Assembly (NCBI RefSeq): GCF_026283965.1
Contig: NZ_JAPDPD010000002.1
Span: 124,001-188,000 of the forward strand
Source: Dyella subtropica
GTDB taxonomy: Bacteria > Pseudomonadota > Gammaproteobacteria > Xanthomonadales > Rhodanobacteraceae
Reading direction: 5' to 3'
DNA: 64,000 nucleotides
Each line of letters opens with the position of its first letter. The stretch's first letter is position 1. The notes beneath the pieces were generated by a model. The model worked only from the letters and a program-made list of their open reading frames with translations, made no database searches and was not told where the DNA came from. Below, in pieces: positions 8,879-17,724 of this stretch. Both the position numbers and the translations under genes were made by a program.

Positions 8879-10708
8879 TCACAGCGCATCTTCCCAGCGG
8901 CGCGACAAACGCATCGCGGTCTGGATCAGGCCAACCAGTGAATAGGTTTGCGGGAAGTTGCCCCAATGCTCGCCGCTGGCCGGCGCGATGTCTTCCGACA
9001 GCAGGCCCAGTGGATTGCGCATGGTCAGCATGTGCTCGAACATCATGCGCGCCCGTTTCCTGCGCCCCGTCGCGGCGAGTGCTTCGATGTACCAGAACGT
9101 GCAGATGTTGAAGCTGGTTTCGGGTGTGCCGAAATCGTCTGGCGCGATGTAGCGGAACAGATAGTCGCCACGGCCGAGCGCCTTGCCGATGGCGTCGACC
9201 GTGGCGATGAAGCGCGGATCCTTGCCGCGCACGAAACCGATGTCGGCCAGCAACAGCAAGCTGGCATCGAGATGTTCGCTGTCATAGGCATCCACAAAAT
9301 GCCCCAGCCGTTCGTTCCATGCGCGCTCCATGATGCGTGCATGCAGTTGCACCGCCTGCTCATGCCAGTAGCGGGCGCGGTCGGGCACGCCGAGCTGAGT
9401 CGCGATATGTGCCAGGCGATCGCAGGCCGCCCAGCACATGGCCGCGGAATAGGTGTGCACGGCGGCGCGCCCACGGAATTCCCACAGGCCGGCGTCGGAT
9501 TCTTCAGCCATGCGCAGCGCCATGCGGCCCATGCCTTCGAGACGCTGGAAGGTGCGCTCGTCGCCGGGATGTTCCAGGCGGCGGTCGAAGAACAACTGCG
9601 CCGAGGCCAATACCACCGAGCCGTAGACATCGTTCTGGCGCTGGCGCCATGCATCGTTGCCCACGCGCACCGGCCCCATGCCGCGATAGCCGGCAAGTCC
9701 CGTCGCCTCCCGTTCGAGCAATTCGCGTTCGAACGTGATGCCGAAGACGGGGCCTATTTCGTGGTCGTCTTCCGCAGACACGATGTTGAACACGTAGCGG
9801 ATGTACTCCTCCATGCTGCGCGTCGCGCCCAGCCGGTTCAGCGCGCGCACGGTGAGGGCGGCGTCGCGCAGCCAGCAATAGCGATAGTCCCAGTTGCGCT
9901 GGGTGTGCGGTGCTTCGGGAATCGAGGTGGTGAGTGCGGCCACGATGGCGCCGGTGGCTTCGTACTGGCACAGCTTCAGCGTGATGGCGGCGCGGATCAC
10001 GGCGTCCTGCCATTCATACGGCACCGACAGGTTGCGCACCCATTCGCGCCAATAGGCGATGGTGTATTCCAGCGCGGTGTGGATGAAGTCGGCGGGAGAG
10101 GTGGCGAGCGTTTCGTCAGGACCGAACACGAAATGCGCCGGCCGGTCGAGATGGAAAAACAGGCCGCGCTCGACCAGCGGCACGGCCACATCGCTGGTCA
10201 GTCGTTGCGTGACTTCGCTCAGCAGATAGCGGATGTGGTTGCTGCCCGCGCTGGTTTCCGGCTTGCGCGAGCCGTAGTCGCACAGGGGGCGCAACAGGAC
10301 GCGAATGCGCGGACTGCCATGGATCGGCCGTACGCGGCGGGCCAGCAGCACAGGGTGATAGAAGCGGCCATGCGAGCGGTGGCGCGGGGAGAAATCGACG
10401 ATCTCGATGGCGCTGTCTTGGCGGTCGTAGATGCGCGTGACCAGCACCGCCGTGTTGGGAAGATAGTGCTGTTCGGCGCGAACGGCGTCTTCCAGTTCGA
10501 TGCTCCAGTCGCCGCCTTCACCGGACGGTGAGAGCAAGGCGCAGAAGCTGGCGTCACTGTCGAAACGCGGCAGGCAGGACCACACGATGCGGCCATAGCC
10601 ATCGATCAAGGCAGCGACGCTGCCGTTGCCGATGACACCCAGGGTCAGGCTCTCCTGGGCAGATCCAGCCTGAAGTGATTTAAGCATCTCCTCCGAACGG
10701 ATAGGCAT
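8879..10708 (-). CDS. Glycoside hydrolase family 15 protein (glucoamylase/trehalase-like)
   Basis: A 609-residue cytoplasmic GH15 enzyme with no signal peptide. An N-terminal beta-sandwich (LGVIGNGSVAALIDGYGRIVWSCLP) leads into the (alpha/alpha)6 barrel with RNWDYRYCWLRDAALTVRAL and later SFNICTFWYIEALA. Bacterial GH15 members include glucoamylases and trehalases. Being sandwiched between the two trehalose-synthesis genes suggests a trehalose-related substrate, by inference only. The ATG at 10708 has GGAG nine bases upstream and overlaps otsB by 29 bp; MLKSL at 10687 is an alternative start. The gap to otsA is 2 bp. Confidence 0.85.
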   Translation of the reverse strand: MPIRSEEMLKSLQAGSAQESLTLGVIGNGSVAALIDGYGRIVWSCLPRFDSDASFCALLSPSGEGGDWSIELEDAVRAEQHYLPNTAVLVTRIYDRQDSAIEIVDFSPRHRSHGRFYHPVLLARRVRPIHGSPRIRVLLRPLCDYGSRKPETSAGSNHIRYLLSEVTQRLTSDVAVPLVERGLFFHLDRPAHFVFGPDETLATSPADFIHTALEYTIAYWREWVRNLSVPYEWQDAVIRAAITLKLCQYEATGAIVAALTTSIPEAPHTQRNWDYRYCWLRDAALTVRALNRLGATRSMEEYIRYVFNIVSAEDDHEIGPVFGITFERELLEREATGLAGYRGMGPVRVGNDAWRQRQNDVYGSVVLASAQLFFDRRLEHPGDERTFQRLEGMGRMALRMAEESDAGLWEFRGRAAVHTYSAAMCWAACDRLAHIATQLGVPDRARYWHEQAVQLHARIMERAWNERLGHFVDAYDSEHLDASLLLLADIGFVRGKDPRFIATVDAIGKALGRGDYLFRYIAPDDFGTPETSFNICTFWYIEALAATGRRKRARMMFEHMLTMRNPLGLLSEDIAPASGEHWGNFPQTYSLVGLIQTAMRLSRRWEDAL

Positions 10709-11510
10709 GAGGGTGGACTCCTTGCTTGAGCACGTTCAAAACGCGGAACAGCCAGGCCTGCGCGGAAGACGGACCCGGCAAGCTGTACTGGGCGAGACTG
10801 GGCTCTCGTCCTTCGCCCACGCGGACACTGATGCCGTTCTCGAGATTGGTGGCGGCAAAGCCGTATTCGTCGGTCAGGTCGTCGCCGAGGTAAACCGGCA
10901 GGCGACCCGCAAACGGCGCGCGCTCCAGCAGCTCAGCCAACGCCTTGCCCTTGTCCATGCCGACCGGCTTCAGTTCCAGCACCTGGCTGCCGACTTGCAA
11001 CTCATAACCGTGCAGCTCCGGCAGCAAGTGCTTCACGGCCGCCTTCAACGCATCGAACTGATCGGGAACGCCGCGGGTATGCAGGGCAACGGTTAGGTCC
11101 TTGTTCTCCACCAGCACCCCGGGAAACGCGCGGGCCAGCGTTTCCGCCGTATGCAGCACCAAAGTGCGCCGGCTCGCGCTGACTCGGGTTTCACGCTGTT
11201 CCCCGTTAGCGTGGCGCAATTGCAAGCCGTGGAGACCGGCCATGGCCCAGGGGGGCGTGCCGAACAGTGCATCGAGACTGTTCATGCTGCGGCCGCTGAC
11301 CAGGGCCAATGCGCCGTCGAGCACGGCATAGAGTTCGGCGAGCAAGGCATACAGTGAAGGCTCGACACGCACTTCGTCGGGACGGTCGGCAAACTCGAGC
11401 AAGGTGCCGTCGACATCGAGAAACAGCGCCCAGCGATCCTCGGTGCCCGGAAGGGGCGGGGCCGGCAGAGGTGTTACAGACATGGCAGAAGCGGGCAAGG
11501 ACGCAGACAT
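10680..11510 (-). CDS. otsB: Trehalose-6-phosphate phosphatase OtsB
   Basis: A HAD-superfamily phosphatase of 276 residues that removes phosphate from trehalose-6-phosphate. Motif I is LDVDGTLLEF with the nucleophile Asp32 and acid/base Asp34. Motif II is seen in LVSGRSM, and motif IV in YLGDDLTDEYGFAA near the C-terminus. The reading frame is open far upstream. MSASLPASA at 11510 or MSVTPLP at 11483 are realistic starts, and the first is chosen for its weak AGG upstream. It is the promoter-proximal gene of the operon and diverges from clpB, whose promoter lies within about 110 bp. Confidence 0.93.
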   Translation of the reverse strand: MSASLPASAMSVTPLPAPPLPGTEDRWALFLDVDGTLLEFADRPDEVRVEPSLYALLAELYAVLDGALALVSGRSMNSLDALFGTPPWAMAGLHGLQLRHANGEQRETRVSASRRTLVLHTAETLARAFPGVLVENKDLTVALHTRGVPDQFDALKAAVKHLLPELHGYELQVGSQVLELKPVGMDKGKALAELLERAPFAGRLPVYLGDDLTDEYGFAATNLENGISVRVGEGREPSLAQYSLPGPSSAQAWLFRVLNVLKQGVHPHAYPFGGDA

Positions 11511-11586
11511 CGAAAACAGCCTAGCAGGGCGAATGTGAAGATCAGCTTTGGATCCATCTACCATGACCTGAAAGATGCTGCGGACG

Positions 11587-11614
11587 CTTGAATCGCCCGG
11601 CGTCGGCCGCATTT
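11587..11614 (+). promoter_or_regulatory. Sigma-32-type heat-shock promoter of clpB
   Basis: CTTGAAT at 11587-11593 matches the sigma-32 -35 box (CTTGAAA). It is followed after 13 bases by CCGCATTT at 11607-11614, close to the -10 box CCCCATNT. The start of clpB lies 51 bp downstream. Consensus, spacing and gene identity agree, so heat-shock control is likely though not shown directly. Confidence 0.75.
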
Positions 11615-11664
11615 CGCGATGCAGTGGCGGTACGTCCGCCAAATCAATCAACGGGGATATGCCC

Positions 11665-14253
11665 ATGCGGATGGACAAACTCACGTCGCGTTTCCAGCAG
11701 GCGTTGGCTGATGCGCAATCGCTGGCGGTCGGTCGCGATCACAACATGCTAGAGCCCGTGCACGTGATGGCGGCACTGCTTGACCAACAGGGCGGCTCGA
11801 CCGCACCGATGCTCACTCAGGTTCAAGTCAATGTGCCAACCTTGCGCCAGCGCATCGGCGAAACGCTTGAGCGCCTACCGCGCGTCAGCGGGCAGGAAGG
11901 CAATGTGCATGTCGGCAATGAGCTGACGCGCCTGCTCAATCTCACCGACAAGCTCGCACAACAGCGCGGTGATCAGTTCATCGCCAGCGAGCTGTTTGTG
12001 CTCGCCGCACTGGACGACAAGGGCGAGCTAGGTGCAGCGCTGAAAGCCGCTGGCGCTACTAAAGCCAATGTGGAAGCCGCTATCGACAAGCTGCGCGGCG
12101 GCGAGAAAGTGCAGAGCGAAAACGCCGAGGAGCAACGTCAGGCGCTGGAGAAATACTGCGTCGATCTCACCTCGCGCGCCGAAAGCGGCAAGCTCGATCC
12201 GGTGATCGGTCGCGACGAGGAAATTCGCCGCACCATCCAGGTACTTCAGCGTCGCACCAAGAACAACCCTGTGCTGATCGGCGAGCCCGGCGTGGGCAAG
12301 ACCGCCATCGTCGAAGGCCTGGCCCAGCGCATCGTGAAGGGCGAGGTGCCCGAAGGCCTGCGTGATCGCCGTGTGCTCTCGCTGGACATGGGCGCGCTGA
12401 TCGCCGGCGCCAAATTCCGTGGCGAATTCGAAGAGCGCCTGAAGGCGGTGCTCAACGATCTCGCCAAACAGGAAGGCCGGGTGATCCTGTTTATCGACGA
12501 GCTGCACACCATGGTCGGCGCCGGCAAGGCCGACGGTGCGATGGACGCCGGCAACATGCTCAAGCCCGCGCTCTCTCGCGGCGAACTGCATTGCATCGGC
12601 GCCACCACACTGGATGAGTACCGCAAGTACATCGAGAAGGATGCCGCGCTGGAGCGCCGCTTCCAGAAAGTGTTCGTCGGTGAACCCAGCGTGGAAGACA
12701 CCATTGCCATCCTGCGCGGGCTGAAGGAGCGCTACGCCGTGCATCACGGCGTGGAAATCACCGACCCGGCGATCGTCGCCGCAGCCACGCTGTCGAATCG
12801 CTATATCACCGATCGTCAGCTGCCGGACAAAGCCATTGACCTGATGGACGAAGCGGCCAGCCGCATCCGCATGGAGATCGATTCCAAGCCGGAGGAGCTG
12901 GATCGCCTGGAGCGGCGCCTGATCCAGTTGAAGATCCAGCGCGAGATGTTGAAGAAAGAAACCGACGAAGCGTCCAAGAAGCGTCTCGCCGGCCTGGAAT
13001 CGGATATCGAAAAGCTCGAGCGCGAGTTCTCCGATCTCAACGAAATCTGGAAGTCCGAGAAGGCCGCATTGCAAGGCGCGACCAAGGTGAAGGAGCAGAT
13101 CGAGCAGGCGCGCGTGGAACTGGAATCGGCGCAGCGCCGGCAGGACTACGCCAAGATGAGCGAGATCCAGTACGGCCGCCTGCCGGAGCTGGAAAAGCAG
13201 CTCACCGCCGCCCAGGCCGCCGAGAAGCAGGAGTTCAAGCTGCTGCAGGATCGCGTCACTGACGAAGAAATCGCCGAAGTCGTCTCGCGCTGGACTGGCA
13301 TCCCGGTCAGCAAGATGCTCGAAGGCGAGCGCGACAAACTGCTGCACATGGAGTCTTCGCTGCACAAGCGGGTGGTTGGTCAGGACGAAGCGGTGCGTGC
13401 GGTGTCCGATGCGATCCGCCGCGCGCGCGCGGGTCTCTCCGATCCCAACCGTCCGTACGGTTCGTTCCTGTTCCTTGGTCCCACCGGTGTGGGCAAGACC
13501 GAGCTGTGCAAGGCGCTGGCCGAGTTCCTGTTCGACGCGCAGGACGCGATGGTGCGTATCGACATGAGCGAGTTCATGGAGAAGCACTCCGTGAGTCGCC
13601 TGATCGGTGCGCCTCCGGGCTACGTCGGTTATGAGGAAGGCGGTTATCTCACTGAGGCGGTGCGTCGGCGTCCGTACAGCGTGATCCTGCTGGACGAGGT
13701 GGAGAAGGCGCATCCGGATGTGTTCAACATCCTGTTGCAGGTGCTCGATGACGGCCGGCTCACCGACGGCCAGGGGCGCACGGTGGATTTCCGCAACACC
13801 GTGATCGTGATGACGTCCAACCTTGGTTCGCAACTGATCCAGGAAATGGAGTCGGATGAGAGCGACGAGAGCTACACCAAGATGAAGGCAGCGGTGCTTG
13901 GCGTGGTGCAGGCGCACTTCCGTCCGGAGTTCATCAACCGTCTCGATGAGCTGGTGGTGTTCCGTCCGCTGGAGAAGAAGCAGATCCGCAGAATCGCGTT
14001 GATCCAGCTGACTTATCTGGAGAAGCGTCTGGCCGAGCGTCAGCTGCGGTTGGAGATCAGCGACAAGGCGCTGGATCTGCTCGGCAATGTCGGGTTCGAT
14101 CCGGTGTATGGGGCGCGGCCGTTGAAGCGGGCGATCCAGCAGCAGTTGGAGAATCCGCTGGCGAGGGAGATTCTCGAGGGGCGTTACGCTCCGGGTGACA
14201 CGATTGTTGTGGATGCCGAGAGTGGGCAACTGGTGTTCCACACGCAGCGCTGA
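11665..14253 (+). CDS. clpB: ATP-dependent disaggregase ClpB
   Basis: An 862-residue Hsp100 chaperone that, with DnaK, threads and rescues aggregated proteins. Order: Clp N-domain (1-145), AAA-1 with Walker A GEPGVGKT and Walker [11 protein letters not shown], a long coiled-coil middle domain (about 395-525, rich in Glu/Lys/Arg), AAA-2 with GPTGVGKT and [14 protein letters not shown], and the C-terminal D2-small domain. Length is standard. [12 protein letters not shown] at 11665 is the family start; the frame is open for 30 codons upstream through the promoter. The pore-loop GYVGYEEGG is present in AAA-2. A sigma-32-like promoter precedes it. Confidence 0.97.
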   Translation: MRMDKLTSRFQQALADAQSLAVGRDHNMLEPVHVMAALLDQQGGSTAPMLTQVQVNVPTLRQRIGETLERLPRVSGQEGNVHVGNELTRLLNLTDKLAQQRGDQFIASELFVLAALDDKGELGAALKAAGATKANVEAAIDKLRGGEKVQSENAEEQRQALEKYCVDLTSRAESGKLDPVIGRDEEIRRTIQVLQRRTKNNPVLIGEPGVGKTAIVEGLAQRIVKGEVPEGLRDRRVLSLDMGALIAGAKFRGEFEERLKAVLNDLAKQEGRVILFIDELHTMVGAGKADGAMDAGNMLKPALSRGELHCIGATTLDEYRKYIEKDAALERRFQKVFVGEPSVEDTIAILRGLKERYAVHHGVEITDPAIVAAATLSNRYITDRQLPDKAIDLMDEAASRIRMEIDSKPEELDRLERRLIQLKIQREMLKKETDEASKKRLAGLESDIEKLEREFSDLNEIWKSEKAALQGATKVKEQIEQARVELESAQRRQDYAKMSEIQYGRLPELEKQLTAAQAAEKQEFKLLQDRVTDEEIAEVVSRWTGIPVSKMLEGERDKLLHMESSLHKRVVGQDEAVRAVSDAIRRARAGLSDPNRPYGSFLFLGPTGVGKTELCKALAEFLFDAQDAMVRIDMSEFMEKHSVSRLIGAPPGYVGYEEGGYLTEAVRRRPYSVILLDEVEKAHPDVFNILLQVLDDGRLTDGQGRTVDFRNTVIVMTSNLGSQLIQEMESDESDESYTKMKAAVLGVVQAHFRPEFINRLDELVVFRPLEKKQIRRIALIQLTYLEKRLAERQLRLEISDKALDLLGNVGFDPVYGARPLKRAIQQQLENPLAREILEGRYAPGDTIVVDAESGQLVFHTQR

Positions 14254-14260
14254 TCTGACA

Positions 14261-14656
14261 GCTCTGCTCCCTCTCCCCCAAGTGAAATAAGAGCAGGGGG
14301 AGAGGGTTAGGGTGAGGGGCGGGTGCTCGCGACGGCATCTCTACTTCGTCACGCCGGCGTAGGCCGGGGTCCAGTGGCGTTGTCGTTTGATGTTTGCGAT
14401 ATCGCAACCGGGCTCGCCTGCCGCGGGCTTTCGAACCGCTGCCGCGGTCCGAGTCACTTTTCTCTGTTTGGCCAGAGAAAAGTAACCAAAAGAGAGGCCA
14501 CCCCGGTTCCGCGCCCTCCGGCTTCGCCTGCGGGTCCGTGAGGTCTGGCCGGGCTTTTCGACACGACATCCCTGTCGTGTCGAAAAGGAACCGCCATCCA
14601 TGGCGGTCCCCCTGCGGGCCTTATCGTCCAGCCCTCACCGCTGCACAGGGGACCCG
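14261..14656 (+). repeat. Large structured intergenic repeat, copy 1
   Basis: First of three related elements (others at 16959-17332 and 63578-64000). In order: a CCCTCTCCCCC/GGGGGAGAGGG hairpin (14269-14306, possibly the clpB terminator), a GC stem near 14351-14370, the invariant hairpin cttttctctg/cagagaaaag (14458-14483), the block agtaaccaaaagagaggcca, a 15-bp stem cttttcgacacgaca/tgtcgtgtcgaaaag (14554-14587), a variable stem accgcca/tggcggt (14592-14609), then gtccagccctcaccgctgca. Apparent ORFs on both strands differ in frame between copies and are not believed to be genes. Confidence 0.9.
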
Positions 14657-14665
14657 AAGATCAAG

Positions 14666-14749
14666 AGCTGAAGAGCAACAGCTGAAGAGCAACAGCTGAA
14701 GAGCAACAGCTGAAGAGCAACAGCTGAAGAGCAACAGCTGAAGAGCAAC
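14666..14749. repeat. Tandem minisatellite, 6 x 14 nt
   Basis: Six exact consecutive copies of agctgaagagcaac end 11 bp from the stop codon of the phospholipase gene (14761). The unit is not a multiple of three and lies outside the gene, so copy-number change would not alter the protein. Perfect identity between units implies recent expansion and possible strain-to-strain variation. Confidence 0.95.
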
Positions 14750-14760
14750 AGCGAAGTGCG

Positions 14761-16776
14761 TTATCTCGGCTCGCTGAAGCTCGCCGCGCCGTTCTCCATG
14801 TGTCCGGCAATCCTTCGTGACCAACCGCTGGCTTCTGCGACGGTGATGTTGAGGTCGTACCAGTTGGCGAAGGTGCTGAGGTCCCAGGTGTCGGTGTGGC
14901 TGCCGTGGGCGGGGACGGAGTAGATGCGGACGTCGGCGCCGAGGTAGCCGTTGCTGACGGTGAAGGTGCAGGTGTTGGTGCCTGCGTTGGTCATGATCAG
15001 TTGCAGGCTGTTGTTGCTGGGGTTGTAGCTCAGCGAGATTTCCGGCATTACCGCGGCATTGGCGACGCCGCCTTTCCATACGCGCAGAAAGCCGTTCGGG
15101 CCGTGGGCTTCGAGTTGGTAGATGCCTTTGCTATAGGTTTTTGCGGTCCAGTAGTCGGAGAGTGTCTTGCCCGCTTCGACGGTGTAGCGCCACGGGCCGT
15201 CGCTGCGATTGGCGGCGTACACCTGGAATACGGCGCCGACGGTGCCGGTGTTGATGAATTCGAGTACGTAGCGGCCGGTGGAAGTGTTGACGCTGCCCTG
15301 GATGTCCAGTTCATACGGCAGGGCGCGCGCCGGTCGCGTGTTGGTGGATTCGGCGCCGGGCATGGACTGCGTGCTCGGCACGGTGGGGGCGGGCAAGGTG
15401 GAGCACTGGCTGTCGGCCTGCGCGGGGTATCCGCTGGTGGCGGGTAGGCTGGGCCAGGTGGTGGTGCTGCCGCTGAAATCGAAGGCCGAGGTGAGGTCGC
15501 CGCAGACGGCGCGGCGCCAGGCACTGATATTGGGTTCGGCGACGCCGAAGCGGTTTTCGAGGAAACGCAACACCGAGGTGTGGTCGAACACCTGCGAGCA
15601 GACCCAGCCGCCGGTGGACCATGGCGAGACCACCATCATCGGCACGCGGAAGCCGAGGCCGATCGGTTTGCCGCTGGTGATTTCGCCGGTGGTGCTGACG
15701 GTGGAAAGTCCATTGGACGACGACGATGGCGGTGTGGGTGGCGGCACGTGGTCGAAGAAGCCGCCGTTCTCGTCGTAGTTGAGGATGAAGACCGTCTTGG
15801 CATACACCGCAGGATTGGCGACCAGGGCAGCCAGCAGCTGCGAGGTGAGGTTTTCGCCGTAGGCGGGTTTGTAGTTCGCGTGCTCGGACAGATAGTCGGG
15901 CGCGACGATCCACGACACCTGCGGCAGTGTGTCGTTGGCCACATCGTTGGCGAACGCGCTCACCAGGTCGGGCACCATCGCCATGCCACGGTCGTACAGC
16001 GGCTGCCCGGGCGAGGACTGCTTGAACGAGGTGAACCACGCCAGCGCGTTGTCGTCGAAGTTGTTGCTCTGCTGGTAGACCTTCCAGCTGACGCCGGCGA
16101 TCTGCAGGCGCTCGGCGTAGGTGGTCCAGCTGAAGCCGGCGCTGGGCTCGGTGTTGTCGAGCACCGCGGTTTGTCCCACGGACAGTCCGTTACTGCCGCT
16201 GAAGAAATGCAGGCGGTTCGGATTGGTTTGGGTGAGGGTGGAGCAGAAATACTGGTCGCAGATGGTGAAGTGATCGGCCAACGAGTAATAGAACGGCAGG
16301 TCGTTGCGCGTGAAGTAGCCCATGCCGAGGCCGGGCGAGCGAGCGGTGTTCCACGCGTTGTACTTGCCGTTGTTCCAGATGGCGGTATCGACCGGATAGT
16401 TCATGGCCGGCGCATTGATGCAGATGCCGCTGGTGGTCGTCGTGTCCATATGGAACGGCAGCATGTAGCCGGCCGAATTGCCGGTATACGGCTGGTGCCA
16501 CACGTTTTGCGTGCCGCCGGGCAGCGGTGCCGGCACGCGGTCTGCAAAGCCGCGCACGCCGGCCATGCTGCCGTAGTAGTGATCGAATGAACGGTTTTCT
16601 TGCATGAAGATCACCACGTGCTGCACGTCGGTGATGGTGCCGTTTACCGTTGCCGCGGGGGTGGCCAGGGCTTGCCGGATGGCCGGTGGTAGGACTGACA
16701 TGGCCGCTAGGCCGCCGGCCGAGGCGGCTGCCATTTTGAGGAAATTGCGTCGCTTGACGTCGTCGATCTCGCTCAT
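14761..16776 (-). CDS. TAT-exported phospholipase C (phosphoesterase family, PlcN-like)
   Basis: A 671-residue secreted phospholipase C of the phosphocholine-specific/AcpA family. The N-terminus has a twin-arginine signal (KRRNFLKMAAASAGGLAAM, Arg9-Arg10) followed by cleavage near residue 38. The phosphoesterase domain starts at DVQHVVIFMQENRSFDHYYG, with catalytic metal-site residues in the E-N-R-S-F-D-H-Y motif, and continues with NYDENGGFFDHVPPPTPP. Two C-terminal beta-sandwich (DUF756) repeats end the protein. It hydrolyses phospholipid head groups, probably for phosphate scavenging or host-membrane attack. GGAG precedes the ATG. The gene is monocistronic, flanked by repeat copies 1 and 2. 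Haemolytic and non-haemolytic types cannot be separated here. Confidence 0.9.
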   Translation of the reverse strand: MSEIDDVKRRNFLKMAAASAGGLAAMSVLPPAIRQALATPAATVNGTITDVQHVVIFMQENRSFDHYYGSMAGVRGFADRVPAPLPGGTQNVWHQPYTGNSAGYMLPFHMDTTTTSGICINAPAMNYPVDTAIWNNGKYNAWNTARSPGLGMGYFTRNDLPFYYSLADHFTICDQYFCSTLTQTNPNRLHFFSGSNGLSVGQTAVLDNTEPSAGFSWTTYAERLQIAGVSWKVYQQSNNFDDNALAWFTSFKQSSPGQPLYDRGMAMVPDLVSAFANDVANDTLPQVSWIVAPDYLSEHANYKPAYGENLTSQLLAALVANPAVYAKTVFILNYDENGGFFDHVPPPTPPSSSSNGLSTVSTTGEITSGKPIGLGFRVPMMVVSPWSTGGWVCSQVFDHTSVLRFLENRFGVAEPNISAWRRAVCGDLTSAFDFSGSTTTWPSLPATSGYPAQADSQCSTLPAPTVPSTQSMPGAESTNTRPARALPYELDIQGSVNTSTGRYVLEFINTGTVGAVFQVYAANRSDGPWRYTVEAGKTLSDYWTAKTYSKGIYQLEAHGPNGFLRVWKGGVANAAVMPEISLSYNPSNNSLQLIMTNAGTNTCTFTVSNGYLGADVRIYSVPAHGSHTDTWDLSTFANWYDLNITVAEASGWSRRIAGHMENGAASFSEPR

Positions 16777-16958
16777 GCCGCACTCCAGGTGAGTGCCGGC
16801 TACGCGAGCCGGCGGCAGGTGGAATTCCCCGCCGCCAAGTGCAACTGATGGGTGTTGCGGATCGATGCCACTGTTGAGACAGTTTTTTGTCGGGGGTTGG
16901 ATGGGTGGGATGGGGTGTCTATACGTTGGGCGCGCTGGGCGCTCGCGACACCACTTCC

Positions 16959-17332
16959 TACTTCGTCATCCCTGCGCAGGCAGGGATCCAGTGCCTTGCC
17001 GCTCGGTTGTCGCGTTATCGCGTTCTGGTCGCCTTCGGCGGGTTCCGTCCTCCTGCCGGAGGCCGGGTCACTTTTCTCTGCTTGGCCAGAGAAAAGTAAC
17101 CAAAAGAGAGGCCACCCCGGTTGCGCGCCCTTCGGGTCCGTGAGGTCTGGCCGGGCTTTTCGACACGACGTCCCTGTCGTGTCGAAAAGGCGCAGGCATC
17201 CATGCCTGCACCCCCTTCGGGGCCTGATCGTCCAGCCCTCACCGCTGCACAGGGGCCCATGTACGGCTCGCTTACGCATCGCCTTTGCTTCTGCTCCCTC
17301 CCTTGCTTGCAGGGGAGGGCTGGGGAGGGGTG
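16959..17332 (+). repeat. Large structured intergenic repeat, copy 2
   Basis: Second copy, same orientation as copy 1. It shares the invariant cttttctctg/cagagaaaag hairpin, the agtaaccaaaagagaggcca block and the cttttcgacacgac/gtcgtgtcgaaaag stem. Its 5' stem reads atccctgc/gcagggat instead of accccggc/gccggggt in copy 3, and its variable stem reads gcaggca/tgcctgc. It ends with gctcgcttacgcatcgcc and a CCCTCCC/GGGGAGGG hairpin (about 17293-17316). It lies between the phospholipase start and the cobalamin riboswitch, in a 647-bp stretch without genes. Confidence 0.9.
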
Positions 17333-17424
17333 AGTACTTGAGACGGCGTATCAGCTAAGTCATCAGCGAATCCAACCAAGCCTCGCGCTCTGCGCTAAGA
17401 TCGCCCGGCCTGAGGTGACTGCCG

Positions 17425-17605
17425 GCGTTGGCTGGTGGTTGAAACGGGAATCCGGTGCGTCATGTGTGTATGGCAATTCCGGAGCTGCCCCCGCAACGGT
17501 AGGCGAGTAAACGACTGGCGAATGCCACTGTGCTTAGGCATGGGAAGGCGCCAGTCGGGAAGGCATCAGCCTTCGCTCGCGAGCCCGGAGACCGGCCTTG
17601 AGGTG
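17425..17605 (+). promoter_or_regulatory. Cobalamin (adenosylcobalamin) riboswitch
   Basis: The conserved pieces appear in order: ggtggttgaaacgggaatcc, gagctgcccccgcaacggta (about 17482-17501), gccactg (17524-17530), tgggaaggc, and the B12 box gagcccggagaccggcc (17581-17597). The aptamer lies about 120 bp upstream of btuB. It should reduce btuB and possibly the whole downstream cob operon when cobalamin is plentiful. A small stem CCGCGC/GCGCGG (17693-17710) directly precedes the btuB Shine-Dalgarno, so control of translation is more likely than termination. Confidence 0.95.
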
Positions 17606-17724
17606 AACCGGACATGCGGTGGGCAATGTCGTGGATGGCATGCGTCCGCGTGTCCGCCAAGTCTCCCTCCGTCTGTCCTGACCCCATGCGTTCCGCGCGG
17701 GCAGGCGCGGTGTAGGAGCTTTCA

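Noticed and set aside
8948-10531. 527-residue plus-strand frame opposite the GH15 gene
   Set aside because: Antisense shadow of a clear glycoside hydrolase; low-complexity Ala/Arg/Val-rich translation and no ribosome-binding site.
12028-14241. 737-residue open frame on the minus strand opposite clpB
   Set aside because: It lies entirely within clpB, which has unmistakable family motifs throughout. High GC creates long antisense frames; the translation is rich in His, Leu and Gln with no domain.
14341-14601. Small ORFs inside the large repeat (also at 17015-17260 and 63635-63985) sharing SFGYFSLAKQRKVTR-like peptides
   Set aside because: The shared peptide comes from the invariant hairpin and flanking block. 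Both strands give such ORFs, lengths and starts differ, and the variable stems change the frame content, so these are non-coding repeats.
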